A stretch of 14,226 nt of DNA. It comes from Bacteroidales bacterium (GTDB lineage Bacteria > Bacteroidota > Bacteroidia > Bacteroidales > VadinHA17). Shown one piece after another: positions 1 through 7,056 of the stretch (positions are counted from its first letter, which is position 1; the number at the start of each line of letters is the position of its first letter). The notes beneath the pieces were generated by a model. The model made no database searches and was not told the origin of the DNA. It saw nothing but the letters and a program-made list of their open reading frames with translations. Made by a program: the position numbers and the translations under genes. The stretch lies in the NCBI GenBank assembly GCA_020353115.1, contig CP070687.1:1575561-1589786 (forward strand). The letters are read 5' to 3'.

Positions 1-441
1 CAGTTGTATAACCGGGGAGTGGGAGGTGTTGTTCTTTTTAACCGTTTTTATGCCCCGGATATTGATATTTCAAAAATGAAAATCACCTCCGCCGAAGTCT
101 TCAGTTCACCATCCGATATACGTCAGACATTACGCTGGGTTGGAATTGTTTCGGGAAATATTGAAAAAATGGATATTGCAGCCTCAACCGGTATCCATGA
201 CAGTAACGGGGCAATAAAAATGTTGCTTGCCGGGGCCTCTGCTATCCAGGTCTGTTCAGCACTTTATCTCAAAGGGATCGGTTACCTGCAAAATTTTATA
301 TCGGGTTTGAAAAAGTGGATGAATGAAAACAACTACAAAAGAATTGAGGATTTCCGGGGCAGAATGAGTTATAAAAATATTCCAGATCCGTCTGTTTATG
401 AAAGGTCCCAGTTTATGCGGTATTTTTCAAACTACTATTAA
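1..441 (+). CDS. Dihydroorotate dehydrogenase-like protein, C-terminal part (5' end outside window)
   Basis: The reading frame is open from base 1 (CAG TTG TAT...) to the TAA at 439-441, so this is the last ~146 codons of a gene that starts left of the window; the internal TTG at base 4 is not a credible start. The visible part is the second half of a PyrD-type FMN-binding TIM barrel: GVVLFNRFYAPDIDI, then LRWVGIVSG, then AASTGIHDSNGAIKMLLAG, whose Gly-rich turn matches the phosphate/FMN-binding end of the barrel, then a segment like the family's ASAVQV stretch. The ending YERSQFMRYFSNYY is typical of the Bacteroidota 'dihydroorotate dehydrogenase-like' group (usually about 320-330 residues). 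That group is related to PyrD but often coexists with a true pyrD, so a role in pyrimidine synthesis is uncertain. No terminator is obvious downstream. Confidence 0.85.
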   Translation, partial: QLYNRGVGGVVLFNRFYAPDIDISKMKITSAEVFSSPSDIRQTLRWVGIVSGNIEKMDIAASTGIHDSNGAIKMLLAGASAIQVCSALYLKGIGYLQNFISGLKKWMNENNYKRIEDFRGRMSYKNIPDPSVYERSQFMRYFSNYY

Positions 442-589
442 GCACATTATTTTCAGGAAAGAGCGCAGAAAAAACCATGCCGGGGAGAATTCCAGACTGA
501 TGCCCGGGAGGTTGGCTTGAAGGACAACCCTGCAACATCAGGAAGCATATACAGTCTATTGAAAATGCAGGATTACATTACCCGTTCAA

Positions 590-1117
590 TTATTCCACCT
601 GGGTTTTCTGATCTTCCAGCATACTGATCATTTCACCCAGGAGCGCTTTCTTATCCCTGTCGGCCATGTCCATCTTTTTCCTGATGCGCCGGATATATGA
701 ATTGATTTCATGGCTCGTGCAATTTGAGATGGAATATTCCACAACCGTAAATGCCTCAAAGGCCAGCCTGTATTCATCCTTTATTGCGATTTCGACGAAT
801 GTATCAATATGATTGGAAAAATCGAGGCCTGACTGCCAGCAGGCCGAGACAAGGATTTCTTTTTCGGTATCATAAACTTCATTGTGAATTGCTTTTACCA
901 GTTCATTAACCGAATCCTGAACCTTCAGATCATTTAAGCAACGGATAATCGAATTCCTGACTTCTTCTGTCCTGGTGCGGTGCAGAACCATAATAAGATA
1001 GGGCAGCAATGACGGATTACCTGTTTGCCTTAGTTTCCGGATCGCTTCCAGAATAGTTTCAGGTTTTTCCGAGTTTAATTCCCTGATTATCTTCTTTTGT
1101 TCTGAAACGGATTGCAT
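590..1117 (-). CDS. HEAT-repeat-like helical protein, 175 aa
   Basis: An intact 175-codon frame from the ATG at 1117-1115 to the stop at 592-590. The protein has no signal peptide or membrane segment, so it is probably cytoplasmic. It consists of consecutive amphipathic helix pairs in the style of HEAT/Armadillo repeats: ILEAIRKLRQTGNPSLLPYL (about residues 23-42), then a repeat with VRNSIIRCLNDLKVQDSVNE (about 53-72) and further helices to about 130. The C-terminal 40 residues are highly charged (RRIRKKMDMADRDKK). Such repeats usually mediate protein-protein contacts; no catalytic motif is visible and I cannot name a partner. The gene stands alone on the minus strand, divergent from the lipoprotein gene. 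An 8-bp inverted repeat (AAATTATT at 1132-1139, AATAATTT at 1153-1160) lies just upstream of its start. Confidence 0.75.
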   Translation of the reverse strand: MQSVSEQKKIIRELNSEKPETILEAIRKLRQTGNPSLLPYLIMVLHRTRTEEVRNSIIRCLNDLKVQDSVNELVKAIHNEVYDTEKEILVSACWQSGLDFSNHIDTFVEIAIKDEYRLAFEAFTVVEYSISNCTSHEINSYIRRIRKKMDMADRDKKALLGEMISMLEDQKTQVE

Positions 1118-1314
1118 CGAAAGACGGTTGAAAATTATTCCTCTGATTGTTCAATAATTTATCAAAATTACAGTTTATTCTTTAAAAACCATCGAAGGGG
1201 GATGATTCAAGCCTGAAAAAATTGTACGGACAGAAACAGAAATCCTTTTAATCATGAGGTTTAAAATCATCCTCATACCGGTTAGAATGTGTGAAATCAT
1301 GGGGGAAATCGAGT

Positions 1315-1344
1315 TTTGTATTTTAAAAAAAAATGTTAATTTTA
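1315..1344 (+). promoter_or_regulatory. Candidate Bacteroidota-type promoter for the lipoprotein gene
   Basis: TTTG at 1315-1318 and TAATTTTA at 1337-1344 (7 of 8 against the reported Bacteroides -7 element TAnnTTTG, counting n as a match), separated by 18 bp, slightly shorter than the usual 19-21. This would start transcription near 1350, about 45 bp upstream of the ATG at 1396. The surrounding DNA is AT-rich, so a chance match is possible. Confidence 0.4.
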
Positions 1345-1395
1345 CTTCTAATAAATGCAAGGTCATTGAAGAACAATACTTTAAAAGCTGGAATT

Positions 1396-2319
1396 ATGAA
1401 TATTAGATTTCTTACATCGAAAAAATTTAGAGGGCTGATTCTCCTTTTTGGCGTGGCCTTTATTGTTGGATGCGGATCGGGCGGTGATAAGGAAAAGGTT
1501 CCTGAAGTTTCCATTGATATGGACGAAATTAATCAGGAGCTTTTTGATAATATTTCAGATGCGAAACAGATTTTCTATTCGCTCCCTTCACCCCTGGAGA
1601 CGGCAATGCTCGTACGATCCGCCGGAGCTGAATATGATGAGGAATTGCTTAATCCTGTTGATAATGCCGGAAAATATACCGGGCAGAGGAAATTAGCACT
1701 CAACCTTGGAATATATACCTGTGATCTTAGTTTCGCCAGTTTGTACGATCAAACACAGGCCTCAATCAGTTATATGAATGCGGCAAAACGGATGGCTGAT
1801 GGATTGGGGATCCTGGATGCAATTGATGACAGAACCATAGAAAGGCTTGAAGAAAATGTCAATAACCGTGAAGTCCTTCTCGATATCGTTTCCGAGACAT
1901 TTATGAATTCAAGCTCATTCCTGGAGGAAAATGACCGTCCTGCAATTGCTGCCATCGTTCTTGTTGGAGGATGGATGGAAGGATTATACATAGCTACTGA
2001 ACTGGTAAACAAAGGTACTTTTGAGGGTAATAAGTTGGTGGAAAGGATTACGGATCAGAAGTTATCTATAAATATTGTAATTAAATTGCTGGAAGAGAAT
2101 CAGGATAATTCGGATGTTGCAGGAATCCTTACCGAAGTGAATGAACTGAAAGCAATCTTTGATAAGATAACGGTTGAAACTTCTGAGATTGAAGCATCTT
2201 ATGATGAGGAAACCAATGTTACTACACTAAAGTCTCAGACATCTTCATCTATGTCTCCGGAAATTTTCGCTGAGCTGAGTGAGAAAGTCAAATCCCTCAG
2301 AAATACATATATCCTATAA
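1396..2319 (+). CDS. Conserved Bacteroidota lipoprotein of unknown function, 307 aa
   Basis: I start at the ATG at 1396, not at upstream in-frame codons, because it puts a lipoprotein signal in place: basic n-region (SKKFR), hydrophobic segment GLILLFGVAFIVG (about residues 13-25) and the lipobox-like IVGC with Cys26 as the lipidated residue, followed by a Gly/Ser-rich linker. The mature part is acidic and mostly alpha-helical. Recognisable segments are FYSLPSPLETAMLVRSAGA (about 62-80), LNLGIYTCDLSFASLYDQTQ and AAIVLVGGWMEGLYIAT (about 183-199). I recognise this as a common Bacteroidetes lipoprotein family with no assigned function. It ends 13 bp before the next gene, with which it very likely forms an operon closed by the terminator at 2801. 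Confidence 0.85.
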   Translation: MNIRFLTSKKFRGLILLFGVAFIVGCGSGGDKEKVPEVSIDMDEINQELFDNISDAKQIFYSLPSPLETAMLVRSAGAEYDEELLNPVDNAGKYTGQRKLALNLGIYTCDLSFASLYDQTQASISYMNAAKRMADGLGILDAIDDRTIERLEENVNNREVLLDIVSETFMNSSSFLEENDRPAIAAIVLVGGWMEGLYIATELVNKGTFEGNKLVERITDQKLSINIVIKLLEENQDNSDVAGILTEVNELKAIFDKITVETSEIEASYDEETNVTTLKSQTSSSMSPEIFAELSEKVKSLRNTYIL

Positions 2320-2332
2320 ATATACCATCGTT

Positions 2333-2776
2333 ATGAAAAGAATTCTCTATTTATTCATAGTAGCAACTTTATTGGTTTCTCTTCCTGTACTTATCCAGGC
2401 TCAGTGCAAAGGATTTGCAAAAAACATCTGTAAACTGGAATTGTCTCCTGATTATACCCATGACGGTAACTATCATGCTGCAATACTAACCGAAGGGGAA
2501 GAGGCTGAACTGTATAAAACATTCTATTCAGGCCAGGATTACCGGATTGCTATTTGCGGTTCAGATAACATGTCGGATGTTGAATTCAGAGTCCTTGATG
2601 CCAAGAAAACGGTCTTATACACCAACAGGGACAACGATTTTAACCGTATCTGGGATTTTAAGCTTGAATCTTCCCAGCAGCTTAAAATATTTGTAAGAGT
2701 TCCGGTGAACCCGGACACTTCGGCTGAACCTCAGCAGGGATGCGTTGCTATTATGTTTGGATTCAAGGCAAAATAG
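2333..2776 (+). CDS. Small secreted protein of unknown function, 147 aa
   Basis: The ATG at 2333 starts a classical signal peptide (MKR, then the hydrophobic ILYLFIVATLLVSLPVL, then IQA before Gln24), so cleavage after Ala23 is likely. Starting further upstream would overlap the lipoprotein gene and bury the signal. The mature protein of about 124 residues has alternating hydrophobic strands (DYRIAICGSDNMSDVEFRVL, KIFVRVPV, GCVAIMFGFKAK) suggesting a small beta-sandwich. Cys25 and Cys32 sit near the mature N-terminus and two more Cys occur later, so disulfides are possible. It is most likely periplasmic or cell-surface and may partner with the lipoprotein encoded 13 bp upstream. No enzyme motif is visible and I cannot assign a function. 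Confidence 0.8.
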   Translation: MKRILYLFIVATLLVSLPVLIQAQCKGFAKNICKLELSPDYTHDGNYHAAILTEGEEAELYKTFYSGQDYRIAICGSDNMSDVEFRVLDAKKTVLYTNRDNDFNRIWDFKLESSQQLKIFVRVPVNPDTSAEPQQGCVAIMFGFKAK

Positions 2777-2800
2777 ATATTTTACGATTAACTGCATTCA

Positions 2801-2830
2801 AAACCTGTAATTTTTACAGGTTTTTTTGTT
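2801..2830 (+). terminator. Rho-independent terminator after the lipoprotein operon
   Basis: A perfect 10-bp stem, AAACCTGTAA (2801-2810) with TTACAGGTTT (2814-2823), a 3-nt loop, then TTTTGTT. It lies 24 bp after the stop of the secreted-protein gene. On the other strand the hairpin is followed by a shorter T stretch, so it may also help end uvrA transcripts, whose stop is at 2882. Confidence 0.85.
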
Positions 2831-2881
2831 TTGCCGGTAGCGTACAGAGGGATCTCCGATTATATCCTATACAACAGGTCT

Positions 2882-5692
2882 TCAGGGATTCAGTTTATCC
2901 CGCAGAAATTTACCTGTGTAGGAATCGTTGCATCCGATAAGATCTTCTGGAGTCCCCTCGAATACGATCATACCTCCATTCTCACCTCCCTCAGGACCGA
3001 GGTCAATAATCCAGTCCGCTGACTTTATTATCTCCATATTATGCTCAACGATCAGGATTGAATGCCCGTTTTCAATCAGGGCATAAAATGCATCCAGAAG
3101 TTTCCTGATATCATGAAAATGCAAACCGGTTGTCGGTTCGTCAAAGATGAATAACTTCGGCTGACTGTTTTCCCGGCCCAGGAATGAAGCCAGTTTTACC
3201 CTCTGGCTCTCACCACCGCTCAGGGTGCTTGATGATTGTCCCAGTTTTATATATCCCAGACCGACGTCGGTTAGTGGTCTCATCTTCTCCGCAATCTTTT
3301 TTACATTATTCTCCTTTGCCGAATTGAAGAATTCGATAGCTTCGTCTACCGTGAGTTCCAGGATATCATAAATATTCTTACCCCTGTATCTGACATCCAG
3401 AATCTCTGTTTTGAACTTCCTGCCTTTACATGCCTCACAGACCAATTCCACATCAGCCATAAACTGCATTTCGACCCGGATTACCCCTTCACCGAGACAT
3501 TCTTCACAACGGCCTCCATCCACGTTGAATGAAAAGTGGGAAGGTTTGTAGTTATTGTAATGGGAGAGAGGTTGTTCGGCATACAATCTCCGGATCTCAT
3601 CATAGGCTTTAAGATAGGTAACCGGGTTTGAACGGCTGGATTTGCCTATGGGATTCTGATCAACAAATTCAATATTAGATATAACATCCAGGTCACCGGC
3701 AAGCCTGTCAAAGTGCCCTGTCTTCTCACCATATCCATTATATAGTTTATTCAGTGCCGGGTATAATATACCGCGAATCAGGGAAGATTTGCCCGAACCA
3801 CTTACTCCGGTTATTACAGTCATTATGTTCAGCGGGATTTTAACATTGATTCCCTTCAGATTGTTTTCCCTGGCGCCAATAACCTCAACGACACAATTCC
3901 ATTTCCTTCGTATTTCCGGAACGGGAATGGCTCTCTTCCCTGTTAAATACATCGACGTAATGCTCTCTTTTATACCCAGGAGATCCCTGTGTTTTCCCTG
4001 AAATACAATTTCCCCTCCATGCCTGCCTGCAAAGGGCCCAATATCAATGAGTTCATCTGCTGCATGGATGATCTCCTCATCGTGTTCAACGACCATAACC
4101 GTATTCCCGTGCTGTTTCAGGTGTTTCAGAACCCGGATGAGTAATGTGGTATCTCGGGGATGAAGTCCTATACTTGGTTCATCCAGAATATAGAGGGATC
4201 CGACAAGACTGCTTCCCAGTGCCGTGGCAAGGTTTATCCTTTGGGATTCGCCACCGGAGAGTGTGTTGGATAACCGGTTTAAGGTCAAGTAACTGAGACC
4301 CACATTTACGAGGAATAATAAACGGTTCCTGATTTCAACAAGCAGCCGGTTGGCAACCTCCTCTTCATAAGGTTTAAGCTTAAGATTATCAAAGAACTGG
4401 TACAGCTTGTCTACCGGGAGCCGGACCAGATCCAAAATGGATTTACCCCCGATCCGGACATAGGAAGCCTCTCTGCGAAGCCTCGCACCTTTACATTCGG
4501 GACAAACGGTTTTCCCCCTGTACCGCGAGAGCATTACACGATACTGTATCTTGTATTTCTTTTCTTCGAGGTAATCGAAAAAGGTGTTCAATCCCTTGAA
4601 ATACCGGTTCCCCGTCCATAAAAGGAGTTTCTGCTCTTCGCTCAGGTCATGGTAAGGTTTGTGCACAGGAAAATCAAATTTGTCAGCATGCAGGATCAAC
4701 CGGTCTTTCCATTTCCTCATTTTCGCCCCCTTCCAGCATACAATGGCATCCTCGTAAACGGAGAGAGCCTTGTTAGGTATAACCAGATCTTCATCAATCC
4801 CGATGATCTTTCCGTACCCCTCACATAAAGGACATGCCCCAACCGGATTGTTAAAACTGAACATATGTACGGACGGTTCCTCGAAAAGGATCCCGTCAGC
4901 TTCAAATTTATTTGAAAAACTTTCCGAAAGGATACTTTCCCCTTCAAAAACACGAACGGTACAGTACCCCTTCCCAATTCCAAAAGCCGTTTGTACGGAA
5001 TCCGAAAATCTTCCCTGCGAATCGGCATCATATTTTATTTCAATCCGGTCAATAACCACAAGGATTTCAGTGAGTTCAGCCAATTCTTCCGGCTGCTCAA
5101 GAACATCGCTTATTTTTTTGATTTCACCGTTCAACTCAACCCTGGATACCCCCTGTTTGAGCATGTATTCCAAATGTTGCGGGATCGTACACTCCCTGTA
5201 GGCTCTCAGTGGTGCAAGTATGTATGCCCGGGTTTTTTCCTTAAACCGGTTCAGGAAATCGACAACATCCGTAACCTGATGTCTTTTTACCACTTTGTTG
5301 GATACGGGAGAGAAGGTTTCTCCAATTCGGGCATATAGTAATTTCAGGTAATCATATATTTCCGTTGAAGTTCCGACAGTTGAACGTGGATTTCTTGTAT
5401 TGACCTTCTGTTCAATAGCAATAGCCGGAGGCAATCCCCTGATATAATCAACTTCCGGTTTGTTCATCCTTCCAAGAAATTGCCTGGCATAGGATGATAA
5501 ACTTTCAACATACCGGCGTTGACCTTCCGCATATATCGTATCAAAGGCAAGTGAGGATTTTCCCGATCCGGATAAACCCGTTATTACAATGAATTGATCC
5601 CTTGGTATGTTTAGGTTGATGTTTTTTAAATTATGTACCCTCGCTCCCTTGATTTCGATAAAATTCCCCTGATTAACTGTAACTTCTGGCAT
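2882..5692 (-). CDS. uvrA: UvrABC excinuclease subunit A
   Basis: A complete 936-residue UvrA, the ATPase that scans DNA for lesions with UvrB and hands over to UvrC in nucleotide excision repair. Both ABC modules are intact: Walker A GLSGSGKSS (39-47) and GVSGSGKSS (629-637), signature LSGGESQ (478-484 and 824-830), Walker B ILDEP (to 506) and IFDEP (to 853). The UvrA-specific PRSTVGTSTEIYDYLKLLYA (102-121) is present. The C-terminal zinc module has both pairs, CEEC (729-732) and CEAC (752-755). The N-terminal zinc module keeps CPLC (287-290), but the upstream CxxC pair known from E. coli is replaced by KFEADGILFEEPS; I believe this is common in Bacteroidota UvrA rather than damage. The start ATG at 5692-5690 fits the conserved N-terminus (IEIKGARVHNLKNI). 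The gene stands alone, divergent from the sigma factor gene. Confidence 0.97.
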   Translation of the reverse strand: MPEVTVNQGNFIEIKGARVHNLKNINLNIPRDQFIVITGLSGSGKSSLAFDTIYAEGQRRYVESLSSYARQFLGRMNKPEVDYIRGLPPAIAIEQKVNTRNPRSTVGTSTEIYDYLKLLYARIGETFSPVSNKVVKRHQVTDVVDFLNRFKEKTRAYILAPLRAYRECTIPQHLEYMLKQGVSRVELNGEIKKISDVLEQPEELAELTEILVVIDRIEIKYDADSQGRFSDSVQTAFGIGKGYCTVRVFEGESILSESFSNKFEADGILFEEPSVHMFSFNNPVGACPLCEGYGKIIGIDEDLVIPNKALSVYEDAIVCWKGAKMRKWKDRLILHADKFDFPVHKPYHDLSEEQKLLLWTGNRYFKGLNTFFDYLEEKKYKIQYRVMLSRYRGKTVCPECKGARLRREASYVRIGGKSILDLVRLPVDKLYQFFDNLKLKPYEEEVANRLLVEIRNRLLFLVNVGLSYLTLNRLSNTLSGGESQRINLATALGSSLVGSLYILDEPSIGLHPRDTTLLIRVLKHLKQHGNTVMVVEHDEEIIHAADELIDIGPFAGRHGGEIVFQGKHRDLLGIKESITSMYLTGKRAIPVPEIRRKWNCVVEVIGARENNLKGINVKIPLNIMTVITGVSGSGKSSLIRGILYPALNKLYNGYGEKTGHFDRLAGDLDVISNIEFVDQNPIGKSSRSNPVTYLKAYDEIRRLYAEQPLSHYNNYKPSHFSFNVDGGRCEECLGEGVIRVEMQFMADVELVCEACKGRKFKTEILDVRYRGKNIYDILELTVDEAIEFFNSAKENNVKKIAEKMRPLTDVGLGYIKLGQSSSTLSGGESQRVKLASFLGRENSQPKLFIFDEPTTGLHFHDIRKLLDAFYALIENGHSILIVEHNMEIIKSADWIIDLGPEGGENGGMIVFEGTPEDLIGCNDSYTGKFLRDKLNP

Positions 5693-5864
5693 AAAATTTG
5701 CGTTAAAAATGATGTATTTTTAACAATATTTAACGAAATTCAAAAGTAATATTTTTTGAATAAAGATTTTTTTTGGCTTAATTGCATATCTTTTTAAACC
5801 TATATTGTAACCAAAACACCGGGAGGACTGCTATAGAAAAAGATCTACGCTACTAAATCACCAG

Positions 5865-5873
5865 AAAAGGAGG
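5865..5873 (+). promoter_or_regulatory. Strong Shine-Dalgarno sequence deciding a TTG start
   Basis: AAAAGGAGG is fully complementary to the canonical anti-SD core and ends 5 nt before the TTG at 5879. Most other starts in this window (for example 2333, 6721, 7057, 12014) have no such sequence, as expected for Bacteroidota, so this one stands out. A second purine-rich stretch, GGGAGGA at 5821-5827, has no usable start codon behind it. Confidence 0.75.
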
Positions 5874-5878
5874 TTGTT

Positions 5879-6469
5879 TTGGATCTTAATCAATTACCCG
5901 ATTGCGAACTGGTAAAAAGGTTCATAAATGGCAGTCAGTCAAGCATTGAGGTACTTATAAATCGTCATAGAAACAGGGTTTATACCTATATAGTCCTTAT
6001 TGTCAGAAACCAACAGCTTGCCGAAGATATCTTCCAGGATACATTTATTAAAGTTATCCAGTCCTTACAAAATGGCCAGTACACGGATAGCGGGAGATTT
6101 CTTTCCTGGGTGATACGAATCGCCCATAACCTGATCATAGACCACTTCAGGAGAGATAAGCAGTTTAACACATCAACCAGTGAAGATTATGATACGGATA
6201 TCTTTAACTCCCGAAAGCTGGCCCATGGAAATATCGAGGATGAAATAGTCTATGACCAGATCCTCAGCGATGTCAGGAATCTTGTTAGCGAATTGCCACC
6301 CGATCAACGTGAGGTCGTTCTGCTACGGCATTATGGTGGATTGAGCTTTAAAGAAATTGCTGAACAGACAAATGTGAGCATCAATACAGCCCTCGGAAGA
6401 ATGAGGTATGCTTTAATTAACCTCAGAAAACTTATCCAGGAGAAAAAACTGAACCTGACACTTACCTGA
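5879..6469 (+). CDS. RNA polymerase sigma-70 family factor, ECF-like, 196 aa
   Basis: A two-domain sigma factor directing RNA polymerase to a specific promoter set. Region 2 spans about residues 24-95, with LINRHRNRVYTYIVLIVRN, the core-binding AEDIFQDTFIKV and the DNA-melting segment FLSWVIRIAHNLIIDHFRR. Region 4 spans about 137-185, with LPPDQREVVLLRHYGGLSFK then EIAEQTNVSINTALGRMRYA as the -35-binding helix-turn-helix. No region 1 or 3 is present. The start is TTG: the first in-frame Met is residue 175, inside region 4, and the strong SD lies 5 nt upstream. The sequence matches a sigma factor type widespread in Bacteroidales. No recognisable anti-sigma factor follows; the next gene on this strand is a 61-residue acidic protein 251 bp downstream, so how this factor is controlled is not evident, apart from the unusual initiation region. 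Confidence 0.93.
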   Translation: MDLNQLPDCELVKRFINGSQSSIEVLINRHRNRVYTYIVLIVRNQQLAEDIFQDTFIKVIQSLQNGQYTDSGRFLSWVIRIAHNLIIDHFRRDKQFNTSTSEDYDTDIFNSRKLAHGNIEDEIVYDQILSDVRNLVSELPPDQREVVLLRHYGGLSFKEIAEQTNVSINTALGRMRYALINLRKLIQEKKLNLTLT

Positions 6470-6720
6470 TACCCTTCTGCTGAGGTAATAATTTGAACAT
6501 GTTGCTCCTGTGCCTGCGGGCGTTCCATTATCAGCACGAAATCAACCCGAATAGGCTAAGACCCGAAACCCTCATATTTACACGAAGAAATAAGTGTAAA
6601 GGCCCTGCTTTGAAGATAACCTTTCCCGAGTTCTGAAAAAAAATACCCCCTCAGATACTATTCTTTTCATTGCGAACGTTTTTCAAATGTCATGTTATCG
6701 AAAACGAAAAAATATAGCCT

Positions 6721-6906
6721 ATGGGAAACAACTCTACACCATTTGAATCTGTTCATAACTTTGAAAAGGAGGAGGATAAAGTTGATGACATAAGCGCATT
6801 GTTCGGAGACCCGTACCATGATGTATTTTCATTCCTGGATGAATTCCAGTGTAAGGTGGAGGAACGGGTAATCGAAGATCTTTTTCAAAAGATTGCTGAA
6901 AAGTAA
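6721..6906 (+). CDS. Small acidic protein of unknown function, 61 aa
   Basis: ATG at 6721 to TAA at 6904-6906, followed closely by a strong terminator, which supports a real transcript ending here. The protein is soluble and acidic, with two likely helices: residues about 12-26 (NFEKEEDKVDDISAL) and about 34-60 (VFSFLDEFQCKVEERVIEDL and onward). There is no signal peptide, membrane segment or known motif. It lies 251 bp after the sigma factor gene on the same strand with no terminator obvious between, so co-transcription is possible and a role as a small sigma regulator can be imagined but is unproven. The intervening DNA holds only a 7-bp inverted repeat (TTTACAC 6577-6583, GTGTAAA 6594-6600) with no T-run. 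Confidence 0.6.
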   Translation: MGNNSTPFESVHNFEKEEDKVDDISALFGDPYHDVFSFLDEFQCKVEERVIEDLFQKIAEK

Positions 6907-6947
6907 TAACCAATGCTTCGGGAAACATTAACCGATTGCCTTAAAAG

Positions 6948-6980
6948 AAAGACTGCTCCAGGCGAGCGGTCTTTTTTTTT
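6948..6980 (+). terminator. Rho-independent terminator after the small acidic protein gene
   Basis: An 11-bp stem, AAAGACTGCTC (6948-6958) with GAGCGGTCTTT (6964-6974), containing one G-U wobble in RNA, a CAGGC loop and an uninterrupted T-run to 6980. It separates the sigma factor region from the SPFH operon. Confidence 0.9.
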
Positions 6981-6988
6981 CAAAATTA

Positions 6989-7020
6989 TTTGGAAAATTC
7001 ATTTTTTTGTTATATCATTG
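6989..7020 (+). promoter_or_regulatory. Candidate promoter of the SPFH operon
   Basis: TTTG at 6989-6992 and TATCATTG at 7013-7020 (five of the six fixed positions of TAnnTTTG), spaced by 20 bp, within the usual range for Bacteroidota housekeeping promoters. It follows the terminator at 6948-6980 and precedes the ATG at 7057. The -7 element lies wholly inside the palindromic operator candidate at 7012-7037. Confidence 0.55.
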
Positions 7021-7037
7021 TGATATCAAAATGATAT
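7012..7037 (+). promoter_or_regulatory. Double palindrome, candidate operator for a ribbon-helix-helix repressor
   Basis: Two overlapping sites of the form ATATCA-N3-TGATAT: 7012-7026 (spacer TTG) and 7023-7037 (spacer AAA). All hexamer arms match perfectly and the two centres (7019 and 7030) are 11 bp apart, about one helical turn. The whole 26 bp is itself a palindrome about the central TGATATCA, with 12 of 13 pairs matching. It covers the predicted -7 element, so binding would be expected to block transcription. The second gene of the operon encodes an Arc-like protein, the type of regulator that binds such tandem short palindromes cooperatively; the pairing is inference. Confidence 0.65.
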
Positions 7038-7056
7038 TAATTTAAATTGAAAAATC

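Noticed and set aside
4770..5338. Two plus-strand frames of 143 and 115 codons
   Set aside because: Both lie wholly inside uvrA on the opposite strand and show no family motif.
5772..5794. TTTG (5772-5775) with TATCTTTT (5787-5794) as a promoter for the sigma factor gene
   Set aside because: The gap is only 11 bp, far from the 19-21 bp expected, and the other TTTG/TA combinations nearby have gaps of 25 or more.
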